Shown here: positions 27,941-37,237 of the stretch, one piece after another
Layout of the letters: every line of letters starts with the position of its first letter
Position numbering within the stretch: the first letter of the stretch is position 1
Source of the DNA: Azospirillum sp. RU38E
GTDB lineage: Bacteria > Pseudomonadota > Alphaproteobacteria > Azospirillales > Azospirillaceae
NCBI RefSeq assembly: GCF_900188385.1
Contig: NZ_FZOI01000006.1
Coordinates: forward strand, 62,001-126,000
Direction of reading: 5' to 3'
Length of the DNA stretch: 64,000 nucleotides
Position numbers and translations under genes: made by a program
Notes under the pieces: generated by a model
What the model was told of the DNA's origin: nothing
The model's input: only the letters and a program-made list of their open reading frames with translations
Databases searched by the model: none

Positions 27941-30454
27941 TCATTCCCCCTTTTCGGTGCTGCCATGAACGGACATGACGCGCAGGCTGGCCGGATCGAA
28001 TGCCCGCCCATCGCGCGGATGGATGCGCTTGGCCTCCCCCGGCAGCAGGTCGAAGAAATTATCGCTGAAATTCAGCGCCCTGGCCCCGCCATCCAGCGGA
28101 TCGGCCAGCACCAGCACCCCGCGCGCATAGCGTTCGGCCCGCACCTCCACCCCGCCATCATCGCAGACGGCAAGGGTCAGGCCCGGTTCCGGCAAGTCTG
28201 CCGCCAGCAACGGGGCCAGCGGGTGGATATGCCGCACCACCTGTTCCGCCCCCTCCAGCAGGCGCAGCACCAGCAGCGCCTTGCCCGTCTGTGCCGGCGG
28301 GTCCAGCCGTGCCAGCAGGGTGGAACGGTTGGCCGGCACCGTCACCGCCTGTTCAGCCGACCAGATTTCCCCGCCAGCCAGATCGATCAACCGTGCCTGC
28401 AGCACCAGTGACCGATCCGCCATCAAATCGGAAATGGCGTGGATATCCAGCCCGCCCTGGCCCGCCGTGACCGACAGGATCAGCGGCGCGAAGGAGCGGG
28501 CGGCCTGATAATGCAGCGCTTTCCAGCGCCCGTAATAATCGATGCTGGACCAGGAAATTGCCGGCCAGCAATCATTGATCTGCCAATAAAGCGATCCCAT
28601 GCAGAACGGCATATTGCGGCGGTGCGCCTCAAACGCCACGCGCAGCCCATCGGCCTGCACCAGCTGGCCCAGATAGCAGAAATCGCCAAAGCTGGCCGGT
28701 TCGCCAAAATGCTGGGCGATGAAGCGGCTGATGATGGCATTGCCGCGCGGATGCTTTTGATGCACCCCCATGACCGGGCTGTCCTTCGACCGGTCCGCCT
28801 GTTCCGTGAACCGCTCGACCGAGGGCAGCAGCGGATAGGATTGAAATCCGTATTCGCTCATAAAGCGGGACAGGCGCGCGTCATAGGTGGCAAAGGGCAA
28901 TTCCCCATGCCACACACCCCAATAATGGCCATCACCCTTGCCATCCTCATCGGCATGTTCCCAATAACCGATGGGGGAGGAGGCGAAGTAAAACCGGCCG
29001 GCATCATGGGCTGCAACAATGCCGGGCAGCAATTCATCAAACAGCCGGCTGTTGCCGGCCACCATGGCGCTGTATTGTTCGGGGGAATAGCCGAACTTGG
29101 CCGGCCAGTCCCATTTATCAATACCCATGCTGATTTCATTATTGCCGCACCACAGCGCCAGACAGGCATGATGCCGCAACCGCTTCACCGCCTGTTCAGC
29201 CTCCAAAGCCACGCTTTCCATAAAGGCCGGATCGGACGGGTAGAGCGTGCAGGAGAACATGAAATCCTGCCAGATCAGGATGCCGTTCTGGTCGGCCAGA
29301 TCATAGAACAGGTCATCCTCATAGGTGCCGCCGCCCCAGATGCGCAGCATGTTATAATTGGCACCCACGCAGTCCCGGAATAATTGCCGGTATCGTTCCG
29401 GCGACATGTTTTCCAGAAAACTGTCCGGCGGGATGTAATTGGCCCCTTTCATGAAGGTGGGGCGGCCATTGACCTTCAGATAGAAGCTCAGGCCCTGTTC
29501 GTCCGGCTGGCTCACCACCTCGATCGTGCGCAGGCCGATGGCGCGCTCCATCCGGTCCAACTCGTTCCCCTGCGCATCGCGCAGGCACAGGTGGAACCGG
29601 TAAAGGAATGCCTCGCCCAGACCATGGGGCCACCAGCGGCGGGGCTGGTCGATGCGGATCGCCAGCCGCTGTTCCTGCAAACCGGCATGGAGTTCCAGGT
29701 CCAGGGCGATCGGTTCCACCCCCGGCTGCTCGCAGGTAATTTCCAGCCGGGCGGCCCCCGGCTTCAGCCCTTCCAGGCCCAGCCGCAGTTCCACCAGCGC
29801 CACCTCATCGGCCAGCCGGATCAGGCGATGGGCGAAATCCACCAGCCGGGCTTGGCGCACCGCCTCCACCCAGATGGGCCGCCAGATGCCGGACGGCACC
29901 TGTTTCGGCCCCCAGTCCCAGCCGAAATGATAGGGTGCCTTGCGGGAATAGACGCTGGCCTTTACCGCCGTCTTGTCATTTTCCGCCGGATAGAGAAACC
30001 CGTCCCGCGCCTGCAGCGCCGCCGCACGGGTGACGGGGGATTGAAAGTAAACCCGCAGCAGGTTTTCCCCCGCCCGCAACAGCGGGCCGCAGGGCACCCG
30101 ATGGCGGTGGAACATATTGTCCGATACCAGGATTTGCTGGCCATTCAGGCTGACCGTGGCATGGGTATCCAGCCCGTCGAACAGCAGCGCCAGTTCATCC
30201 GCGCCATCCAAACCTGCTGGCAGGTCGAAGCGGCATTCATATTCCCAATCCGCCGCCTCGATCCACTGGAAGTGGTTTTCATTGTCGCGGTGGAACGGGT
30301 CGCCAATCACGCCCTGGCGCAGCAGGTCGGTCACGTTGGAACCGGGCACCGTCGCCGGCAGCCAATCGGCATCGCCCGCCTTGCGGAAGCGCCATGTGCC
30401 GGCAAGCTGGCTGCGGCTGCCACCGATGGCCATATCCTGGGTCTTATTCGTCAT
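27941..30454 (-). CDS. GH2 beta-mannosidase
   Basis: 837 residues. It removes the beta-1,4-linked core mannose of N-glycans (Man-GlcNAc) after alpha-mannosidases have acted. Jelly-roll N-domain with DPFHRDNENHFQWIEAADWEYE and KAPYHFGWDWGPKQVPSGIWRP, both typical of GH2 beta-mannosidases; TIM barrel with MLRIWGGGTYEDDLFYDLADQ, acid/base Glu in WCGNNEISM and nucleophile Glu in SEYGFQSYP. No signal peptide is visible, so it is probably cytoplasmic, unlike the other glycosidases here. Its ATG overlaps the TGA of the GH92 gene by four bases, implying translational coupling. Confidence 0.92.
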   Translation of the reverse strand: MTNKTQDMAIGGSRSQLAGTWRFRKAGDADWLPATVPGSNVTDLLRQGVIGDPFHRDNENHFQWIEAADWEYECRFDLPAGLDGADELALLFDGLDTHATVSLNGQQILVSDNMFHRHRVPCGPLLRAGENLLRVYFQSPVTRAAALQARDGFLYPAENDKTAVKASVYSRKAPYHFGWDWGPKQVPSGIWRPIWVEAVRQARLVDFAHRLIRLADEVALVELRLGLEGLKPGAARLEITCEQPGVEPIALDLELHAGLQEQRLAIRIDQPRRWWPHGLGEAFLYRFHLCLRDAQGNELDRMERAIGLRTIEVVSQPDEQGLSFYLKVNGRPTFMKGANYIPPDSFLENMSPERYRQLFRDCVGANYNMLRIWGGGTYEDDLFYDLADQNGILIWQDFMFSCTLYPSDPAFMESVALEAEQAVKRLRHHACLALWCGNNEISMGIDKWDWPAKFGYSPEQYSAMVAGNSRLFDELLPGIVAAHDAGRFYFASSPIGYWEHADEDGKGDGHYWGVWHGELPFATYDARLSRFMSEYGFQSYPLLPSVERFTEQADRSKDSPVMGVHQKHPRGNAIISRFIAQHFGEPASFGDFCYLGQLVQADGLRVAFEAHRRNMPFCMGSLYWQINDCWPAISWSSIDYYGRWKALHYQAARSFAPLILSVTAGQGGLDIHAISDLMADRSLVLQARLIDLAGGEIWSAEQAVTVPANRSTLLARLDPPAQTGKALLVLRLLEGAEQVVRHIHPLAPLLAADLPEPGLTLAVCDDGGVEVRAERYARGVLVLADPLDGGARALNFSDNFFDLLPGEAKRIHPRDGRAFDPASLRVMSVHGSTEKGE

Positions 30455-33400
30455 TGCAGAATGATCTCATCAACAAAAAGCCAAGCGGGCCGTCCGGGCG
30501 CGCTGAGTGTGGGCGGCATGTCGCCGTGGGAGAAAATGCGGATCTGGTAAAGTGGTGCTGCAGCGCCGCTGACGGGAACCTGCACCCGCTCCACCTGCTG
30601 GCGGATGGCGGGGGCGGGCGGCACATCAACGGCCCCGCGCAGGGTGAGCGATGACGCATCACCCCCGGCCCACACCTCCACCCGGCGGGGCAGCATGATG
30701 CCGTTCATCGGGTCATCCAGCGCGCCCAGGGTGACGGTTTTCGCCTGTTTGGCCGTTCCCAGATCAATGCTGGCGGTGATATCGCCGGTGCGCCCGGTCC
30801 ATTTCTTGTCGCCATAAAACTGGGTGCCCTGCACCTGATCGATCAGCATCGATCCATCGGCCTTGCCATAGGGCACCTTGTCCTGTTCCAGGCGGATACG
30901 CGGATATCCCGCTGCCAGCCCGGCGGTGATGGTGCGGAAATAGCGTTTTTCGAACACAGCACTCTGCTTGGCCCCGCCCAGCACCACCGCCTTCAGGTCG
31001 CTATCCCCCGTCAGGCGGATCGGCCCCTGATACAGCGTGGATTGCGGGCCGGGCTGGCTGCCATCCAGCGTATAGCGGATTTGCAGCCCCTGGTTCAGGC
31101 TGGTCAGTTCCACCGAACGGGCATCCGCGAAATAGGCGCCGTCTGCCGGATCATAAGGGGCCCAGGGCACCGGCGGGGCGGCCACCAGGGGCTGCTTATC
31201 GTCAAACGCCCCCAGGCTGGTCTGTTCCGGCTTGGTGGCGAAAGCTGGGTTGGGGTCCGGCCCCATGGCAAAGCGCAATTCCCCGCCCGCCATGATCTGT
31301 TCATGGCGGATGAAGCTGTTGGGATAGGGCTTCCCGTTCAGCCGCACCGACTGCACATAGATATTCCGGTCGGACAGATTGTCCGCGATCACGGTAAAGC
31401 GCTTGCCATTTTCCAGCCGGATACTGGCGCGCGGCTGATAGGGTGCGCCCAACTGATAGGTCAAATCACCCGGCGTGACGGGATAGAACCCCAGGGCGGA
31501 GAACAGATACCAGGCCGACATCTGGCCCAGATCTTCATTATTGACGATGCCATCGGGCCGGTCGGCATACATCTCCCGCAGCACGCGGTTCACATATTGT
31601 TGGGTCTTCCAGGGCTGGCCGGTCAGGTTATAGAGATAGGGCATATGGTGCCCCGGCTCGTCCCCATGGCCGTATTTGCCGACGAAGCCGGAAATATCCA
31701 CATGCTGTTCGCCTTCCACCGGCGTCTCGTCAGTGAAAATCCGGTCCAGGAACTGGGCATAGCCCTGCCGCCCGCCATGCAGGCGGATGGCCGCCTGCAT
31801 ATCCTGCGGCGTATAGGTGCTATAGGCCCAGATATTGCCCGAGACATAATGCCGGTTCAGGCTGTCCCAGCGGTTGGTATCCAACGGCGCAAAGCGCCCA
31901 TCGGCCAGCCGGGGCAGCAGATAGCCGGTCTTTTGATCGAACAGCAGCCGGTATCCAGTGGCCCGCGCGGCGAACAGGGCGGCATCCTCAGCCCTGCCCA
32001 GCTTGGCCGCCACCTGGCCGATCACCCAATCCTGATAATTCTGCTCCGTGGTTTTGGAAACCGAACTGGCCACGTCCGCCGGCACGAAACCATAGGCGAG
32101 GTAACCTTCCATGCCATTGCCATCATAGACATTGCTATGTTTGGTCAGATCAAAGGCACTGGCGCGGATGGCCTGATAGGCTGCCTGCTTATCGATGCCG
32201 GGAATATCCTTCAGCACCGCATCGGCGATGGGCGAGGTGATGGCATAGCCGATCATCACCCTATTATCATGGCCCACCGCCTCCCACGCTGGCAGCAGCA
32301 TCCCGGCATCGGCATGGCGGGAAACCATGCTGGCCACCATCTCACCCGTCTTGCGCGTGTCGATGATGGTCAACAGCGGGTGCAGGGCGCGATAAGTATC
32401 CCAGCTTGAATAATTGCTATATTGCGGGATGCGAGAATGCCGCACCTGCCCGCCCGCATAATAATCCCCCGTCACGTCGGAGATCAGGCTGGGCGCGATG
32501 GAGGCGTGATACGCTGCGGTATAGAAGATGCGCTTCTTCACCGCCGGCACATCATCAATGGCAATGCGGCCCAACCGCTCCCGCCACAGGGCCTTCGCCT
32601 CGGCCAATGCCGTATCAAAGCCCTTGCCCGCCGCTTCCGCCTGGAAATTGGCCGACGCCCCTTCCAGGGAGGTGTGAGAGATGGCAACCGCCACCTCCAC
32701 ATCCGCCCCGCCCGCCGGGTCAAACGACAGCGCCGCCTTGATCGCCGGCCCGCTGGCGGCTTTGCCCGTCACGTTCTGATCCGCTGCCGTCACCTGTGCG
32801 GTGAATGGTCGGGAAAAACGGGCGTGGAAATAGACCTTGCGGTCGCCGGAACTCTGGCTGACCGCGTGTTTCCAGCCCCGCACCTCCCGGTCGGACAGAA
32901 TCTCGATGCTGGTTTCCAGCGTATGGTCGCCCACCCCATGGGTGGGGTCCAGAATGATGAATTGCGGGGCCGACCCGTTGAAATGATAGCGGTGAAAACC
33001 GGCGCGCGGGCTGGCCGTTAATTCAGCTTCCACATCGGGCGTGTCCAGATGCACCCGGTAATATCCTGGCTTCGCCACCTCCCGCGCGTGGCTGAAGGCG
33101 GAGCGATAGCCGGTGACGGTGCCATCAGAGATACCGGCCCGCGTATCCCCCTGGCGCGCCGGCATCAGCAAGATGTCACCCAGGGCCGACAGGCCCGCCC
33201 CGCTGATATGGGTATGGGCGAAGCCTTTGATCACGCTGTCGCTGTAATGATAGCCCGATGTCCAGTTCCAGCCATCGCGGTCATTGGACGGCGATAGCTG
33301 CACCATGCCAAACGGCGTGGTGGCACCGGGGAAGACATGGCCATTCTGCCCCGTGCCGATGAACGGATCGACATAGGCGCTGGGGTCACTGACCGCCCCC

Positions 33401-33489
33401 ACCTCTGCCTTCACGGGCGACACGGACCAGGGCAGGGCCACCCCCGCCAGCAGCAGGGCGGCCAGCGTCACCGCCGTTGATTTACGCAT
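30451..33489 (-). CDS. GH92 alpha-mannosidase-family protein with altered catalytic acid, plus C-terminal ancillary domains
   Basis: 1012 residues. ATG 33489 overlaps the end of the symporter gene; signal peptide RKSTAVTLAALLLAGVALPWSVSPVKA. GH92 marks: VDPFIGTGQNGHVFPGATTPFGMVQLSPS, GHGDEPGHHMPYLYN (Glu611) and NNEDLGQMSAW (Asp653; each quoted run is shorter than the domain). At the position where typical GH92 enzymes have the acid Glu (E-G-N-A-W), this protein reads YVSGNIWAYS, Ser550, and the first base Asp is Asn651. A C-terminal CHB_HEX-like segment (IRYTLDGSQPGPQSTLY) and an F5/8-like sandwich follow, possibly for carbohydrate binding. Family membership is sure; alpha-1,2-mannosidase activity is doubtful because of these changes. 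Confidence 0.88.
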   Translation of the reverse strand: MRKSTAVTLAALLLAGVALPWSVSPVKAEVGAVSDPSAYVDPFIGTGQNGHVFPGATTPFGMVQLSPSNDRDGWNWTSGYHYSDSVIKGFAHTHISGAGLSALGDILLMPARQGDTRAGISDGTVTGYRSAFSHAREVAKPGYYRVHLDTPDVEAELTASPRAGFHRYHFNGSAPQFIILDPTHGVGDHTLETSIEILSDREVRGWKHAVSQSSGDRKVYFHARFSRPFTAQVTAADQNVTGKAASGPAIKAALSFDPAGGADVEVAVAISHTSLEGASANFQAEAAGKGFDTALAEAKALWRERLGRIAIDDVPAVKKRIFYTAAYHASIAPSLISDVTGDYYAGGQVRHSRIPQYSNYSSWDTYRALHPLLTIIDTRKTGEMVASMVSRHADAGMLLPAWEAVGHDNRVMIGYAITSPIADAVLKDIPGIDKQAAYQAIRASAFDLTKHSNVYDGNGMEGYLAYGFVPADVASSVSKTTEQNYQDWVIGQVAAKLGRAEDAALFAARATGYRLLFDQKTGYLLPRLADGRFAPLDTNRWDSLNRHYVSGNIWAYSTYTPQDMQAAIRLHGGRQGYAQFLDRIFTDETPVEGEQHVDISGFVGKYGHGDEPGHHMPYLYNLTGQPWKTQQYVNRVLREMYADRPDGIVNNEDLGQMSAWYLFSALGFYPVTPGDLTYQLGAPYQPRASIRLENGKRFTVIADNLSDRNIYVQSVRLNGKPYPNSFIRHEQIMAGGELRFAMGPDPNPAFATKPEQTSLGAFDDKQPLVAAPPVPWAPYDPADGAYFADARSVELTSLNQGLQIRYTLDGSQPGPQSTLYQGPIRLTGDSDLKAVVLGGAKQSAVFEKRYFRTITAGLAAGYPRIRLEQDKVPYGKADGSMLIDQVQGTQFYGDKKWTGRTGDITASIDLGTAKQAKTVTLGALDDPMNGIMLPRRVEVWAGGDASSLTLRGAVDVPPAPAIRQQVERVQVPVSGAAAPLYQIRIFSHGDMPPTLSAPGRPAWLFVDEIILQ

Positions 33490-35422
33490 GGGAAACGGCC
33501 CCCTTGGCCGGCAGATCATGGGCGGCAGCGGCGGGCGGCGTGTCGGCCAGATTGGCCGGCCCCGTCACCCCATCCGGCCAATCGGCCAGCCGGCGATACC
33601 AGGTGCGCCACAGGATGGCACCGCCCAGCCCCACCACCGTCAGCGACAAGGCCAGCGCCCCCCAATTCTTCACCACCAGGAACACCGGCACCGCCACCAG
33701 GGCCGTTTGCAGCACGGTGCCGGTGATGATGTTGAACAGGTCGCGGCCAAAATCCCGGTTGCGGGTGATAGCCGGGTTTTCCGCCGCCAGGGCGCGCTGC
33801 ACCGGCCCCCAGAAGCCCCAGGGCCGCACCTGCGCATAAAACCGCTTCAGCACCGCCATGTCGGTGGGCGGGGTCAACAGCGTGGCCGCCACCGCCCCCA
33901 CCCCCGACACGGCGATGATCAGCGGGAACAGGTAAAGCGGCAGCAGCGAGCCCAGGTGCGGGAAATGCGGCCCAAACAGATAGGGGAAGCTCAACGAACA
34001 GACGATACCCGCCAGCATCCCGGCGAAATAGCCCTGGCCGTTGAAGCGCCACCAATACCATTTAATGACATTGGCCACCGTGTACCCGCCCCACAGGCCG
34101 GACACGATCCATTGCAGCGCGTCATTGATGGAGGAGACGAACAGCCCGATCCCCATGGACAGCAGAACAATGCCGGTGGACACGCCATAGCTCATCCGCA
34201 CCAAGGTTTTCTGTTCGGCCTGCGGGTTGATGTAGCGGCGATAAACATCGTTGACGACATAGAGCGGGGCGGCATTCAGGCTGGACGCAAAGGTGGCCAT
34301 AAACGCCGCCAGCAGCCCGGTAACGATCAGCCCCAACATGCCGGCAGGCGCAAAGGCGCGGATGGCGGCGGGCAGGATGCTTTCAAAATCCACACCCGAC
34401 GGGCTGACCAGATCCAGCCGGTCAACATAAACCAGCGCCAGCACGGTAAAGCCGGCAATCATCAGATAGCGGATCGGCATCAGCACCACAGAGACGAAGC
34501 CCGTCAGCCGCGCGGCATCCCGCGGGGTGCGCGTGGCCAGGATGCGCTGCATGTCATAAGACGGGGCCGGCCCGGCGGCACTTTTCAGGATGCCGGAAAA
34601 GATCATCATCATGAACAGGGGCCCGAACAGGCCGAACCCGTCGGCGGCGATCTTCTGCTGTACCGGCGGCAGGATATTCTGCCAATCCAACCCCAGATGC
34701 CAGCCGAAGAACGGGCTCATCCAGCCATCCGGCGTGGCGGCGGCCAATTGCTCCGGCGTCACCAGCATCATGGCCAGCACGGCGATGAAGACGGACGCCA
34801 CCGCCATGATGGAAAATTGCAGCACATCGGTCCAGACAATGCCCGGCATTCCGCCCAGCACCACATAGAGCGTCACCAAACTGGTGACGATGACGGCATA
34901 GACATTGGGCACCATGGCATGGGGAATATCGATGCCGACATAGGGGGCCACCATTTCCCACGGCACGAACAGTTCGACGAATTTGCCAATGCCGACAAAG
35001 GCATAGACCAGAAAACCGATCACGCAGATCAGCGCGAACAGCACCACCGACAGGTGAGAGGCGCGCGCACCGGCCCCGCCGCCGAAGCGGAATTCAATCC
35101 ATTCCGCCCCGCTGCGCACATTGGACCGGCGCAGCCACAGGGCCAGAAAGGCCATCAGGAAAATCTGGTTGAACACAGGCCAGAGCCAGGGCAGCCAGAT
35201 GCTTTTCAGGCCATAGACGAACAGCAGCGTCGTCAGCCACATGGTGCCGGAAATATCGAACATGCCCGACGCATCGGACAGGCAGAGCAGATACCAGGGC
35301 ATTTTCTTGTTGCCCAGGTAATAGCTGTCCACGCTCTGCGCTGCCTTGCGGCGCAGGCCAAGCGCAATCAGCAGCGTTGCCACCAGATAGGCTGCAACAA
35401 TCAACCCGTCGATCATGGACAT
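33482..35422 (-). CDS. Sodium:solute symporter (SSS family), sugar-type
   Basis: 646 residues, inner membrane, about 14 helices. The N-terminus GLIVAAYLVATLLIALGLRR and LSDASGMFDISGTMW, then GGMPGIVWTDVLQFSIM and GLLAAFMATFASSLNAAPLYVVNDVYRR, are SSS-family positions (helices 1, 5 and 8). It is the first gene of the leftward operon with GH92, GH2 and GH85, overlapping GH92 by eight bases, so it probably imports mannose or a small mannoside. The long gap upstream (35423-35964) holds two operator-like sites and a REP element. A second ATG two codons on is an equally possible start. Confidence 0.87.
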   Translation of the reverse strand: MSMIDGLIVAAYLVATLLIALGLRRKAAQSVDSYYLGNKKMPWYLLCLSDASGMFDISGTMWLTTLLFVYGLKSIWLPWLWPVFNQIFLMAFLALWLRRSNVRSGAEWIEFRFGGGAGARASHLSVVLFALICVIGFLVYAFVGIGKFVELFVPWEMVAPYVGIDIPHAMVPNVYAVIVTSLVTLYVVLGGMPGIVWTDVLQFSIMAVASVFIAVLAMMLVTPEQLAAATPDGWMSPFFGWHLGLDWQNILPPVQQKIAADGFGLFGPLFMMMIFSGILKSAAGPAPSYDMQRILATRTPRDAARLTGFVSVVLMPIRYLMIAGFTVLALVYVDRLDLVSPSGVDFESILPAAIRAFAPAGMLGLIVTGLLAAFMATFASSLNAAPLYVVNDVYRRYINPQAEQKTLVRMSYGVSTGIVLLSMGIGLFVSSINDALQWIVSGLWGGYTVANVIKWYWWRFNGQGYFAGMLAGIVCSLSFPYLFGPHFPHLGSLLPLYLFPLIIAVSGVGAVAATLLTPPTDMAVLKRFYAQVRPWGFWGPVQRALAAENPAITRNRDFGRDLFNIITGTVLQTALVAVPVFLVVKNWGALALSLTVVGLGGAILWRTWYRRLADWPDGVTGPANLADTPPAAAAHDLPAKGAVSHA

Positions 35423-35578
35423 GCCGTCCGCTCCCTATATCCTTAGTCCTTGAAAGGATTATTCTTCTTTTATGGTCTGTTGTGCCGGGGGTGGTGTGGT
35501 TTTTGGTCCCGGCTGGTGATTGCTCCCCTTGTCGCCATGCCTTCGGGCGTGGCAACCTCCTTACTCAATTGCACATTC

Positions 35579-35673
35579 CTGCCTCCCCCTTGATGAGCGG
35601 GGGTCCAGGGGCCAAAGGCACCCAAGCGTTGATACTGGTGGCCCCTGGATCCCCGCTTTCGCGGGGAAAGCAC
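35579..35673. repeat. REP-like element B5
   Basis: Arms CTGCCTCCCC...GCGGGGGTCCAGGGGCC and GGCCCCTGGATCCCCGCTTT...GGGGAAAGCA, with the left arm decayed (TTGATGAG in place of GCGAAA). The right flank TAGCGCCTGT matches the outer end seen in B2 and B3. It lies between the symporter start and the operators, so it is probably in the 5' leader or upstream of the promoter. Confidence 0.8.
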
Positions 35674-35780
35674 CTTATTCCAAGGGATTAACGTAGCGCC
35701 TGTGCGGAAAAGCGGAGGAAGCAATATCTTTTCGAACGAAGTCCCCCACCCCGCATGGCAGGCCAGAACCAAACCCGTGA

Positions 35781-35808
35781 TGTAATCGATTTACTGTAAT
35801 CGATTACA
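35781..35808. promoter_or_regulatory. tandem LacI-type operators between symporter operon and lacI-type gene
   Basis: TGTAATCGATTTAC (35781-35794, imperfect) is directly followed by TGTAATCGATTACA (35795-35808, perfect). The pair lies 157 bp before the regulator start and 359 bp before the symporter start in the divergent intergenic region, placing both units under the same repressor and suggesting autoregulation. Confidence 0.82.
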
Positions 35809-35964
35809 TCACCTATAATCCATGACTTCGCGCGCTTGGCAAGCGAAAATCATTCCCGCCGCCCATAATCGCACCGCACCCTACACGGCACTTGACAGAC
35901 AAATCCATAAACCGTCCCCTCCCCCCTGGGCGGCCCGAAGCACAACAAAGGAACGATTGAGCCG

Positions 35965-36951
35965 ATGACCACCATCCTGGATGTTGCGCGCGTCTCCGGC
36001 CTGTCGACGGCCACCATTTCCCGCGCCCTGCGCAACCCGGAAAAGGTGGCGGCAGAAACGCGCGAGCGGGTGTTGAAGGCGGTGCGGGAGGTGGATTACC
36101 GGCCCAACATGCTGGCCCGCAACCTGCGCACCGACCGTTCCTTTACCGTACTGGTGCTGGTGCCCGGCATCACCAACCCGTTTTTCGCCAGCGTGACGGC
36201 GGGGATTGAGGCGACGGCCTGGCGGCGCGGCTATTCCGTGCTGATCGGCGATACTTGCGATTCGCGGGAGCGGGAGGCGCATTACGCCCAGCTGGTGGAA
36301 ACCAGGCTGGCCGATGGGGTGATCCAGCTCAGCCCCGATTATGTGCCCGATGATCAGCGCCGCCCCCTGCCCTGCCCCGTGGTTCATGCCTGCGGCTGCG
36401 AGCTGACGGCGGCCCCGTCGGTGCGCATCGACAATGCTGGTGCTGCGCGCGAACTGGTGGAACATCTGTTGGCGCGTGGTCATCGCCGCATCGGCGTGAT
36501 CAGCGGATCGCGGGAAAACCCGCACGCCATCGACCGGATGAAGGGCTATCATCAGGCGATGCAGGCCGCCGGGCTGGGGGTGGATGAAGCGCTGATCCAG
36601 TATGGTGATTTTTCCATGGAATCCGGCGCCCGCGCCGCCCGCGCCCTGGCGGCACTGCCCGACCGGCCGACGGCGCTTTTCTCCATGAATGATGAAATGG
36701 CCATCGGTGCCTTGCAGGCTTTGTCGCAGGCGGGATTGTCGGTGCCGGGCGACATGGCGGTTTGCGGTTTCGACGACATCAAATTCGCCGCCCACGCCAT
36801 CCCCCCCCTGACCACCGTGGCCCAGCCGGGCAATGAGATGGGGGCCAAGGCCTGCGAAATCCTGCTGGATCGCATCGAAGGCAAAAACCAGGACAACGAA
36901 GTCCACATCCTGCCCCACCGCCTGATCCTGCGCGACAGCACGGGCGGGTGA
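35965..36951 (+). CDS. LacI-family repressor of the mannoside locus
   Basis: 328 residues, cytoplasmic. N-terminal helix-turn-helix TILDVARVSGLSTATISRAL with hinge helix (RPNMLARNLRT), then the periplasmic-binding-protein-like effector domain (VLVPGITNPFFASVTAGIE, HRRIGVISGSRENPHAIDR, ALFSMNDEMAIGALQAL, VCGFDDIKFA). The effector is probably mannose, a mannoside or a phosphorylated derivative. ATG 35965 follows AAAGGAACG. Sites with the LacI core TGTAATCGATTACA lie upstream of this gene, of the symporter operon, of the TonB receptor and, in variant form, of the second GH92 gene, defining a local regulon. Confidence 0.92.
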   Translation: MTTILDVARVSGLSTATISRALRNPEKVAAETRERVLKAVREVDYRPNMLARNLRTDRSFTVLVLVPGITNPFFASVTAGIEATAWRRGYSVLIGDTCDSREREAHYAQLVETRLADGVIQLSPDYVPDDQRRPLPCPVVHACGCELTAAPSVRIDNAGAARELVEHLLARGHRRIGVISGSRENPHAIDRMKGYHQAMQAAGLGVDEALIQYGDFSMESGARAARALAALPDRPTALFSMNDEMAIGALQALSQAGLSVPGDMAVCGFDDIKFAAHAIPPLTTVAQPGNEMGAKACEILLDRIEGKNQDNEVHILPHRLILRDSTGG

Positions 36952-37026
36952 GGGGCTGGCCGCTACCGGTCTCCTTCGTGTCTGTCTGCAAGGTCTTCAT
37001 TCATTATCAAAATCTTACTGTATCCC

Positions 37027-37114
37027 CACCGTCACCCATGCTGCGGCCGGGGTCCAGGTTCGTAGAGCAATGCGCCTGTGATTCTGGCCCCCGGCCTTCG
37101 CCGGGGTGACGGTG
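37027..37114. repeat. REP-like palindrome B6
   Basis: CACCGTCACCC (37027-37037) and GGGTGACGGTG (37104-37114) bound a palindrome whose arms contain GGCCGGGGTCCAGG and GGCCCCCGGCCTTCGCCGGGG. It belongs with the CCGTCA-ended REP type (B1, B8). It occupies the gap after the lacI-type gene; the rest of 36952-37237 shows nothing recognisable. Confidence 0.75.
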
Positions 37115-37237
37115 ACGAAGCACCCAAATTCCGAAAAACCCCAACCTGCTGCAGCTCCCGCCGCCGCCCTAAGGGCCCGCCGTTGCCCCACCCCATCCGG
37201 TGTGTTACGACGCATAAGTTCTACCCCGGATGCCACC

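Noticed and set aside
33488-35446. 652-codon plus-strand frame opposite the symporter
   Set aside because: Composition dominated by His, Gln, Arg and Gly is typical of antisense frames; no motif.
37106-37237. Upstream extension of the repeat membrane protein
   Set aside because: The added codons lie in REP element B6 and a Pro/Arg-rich run with no ribosome site; ATG 37238 is preferred.
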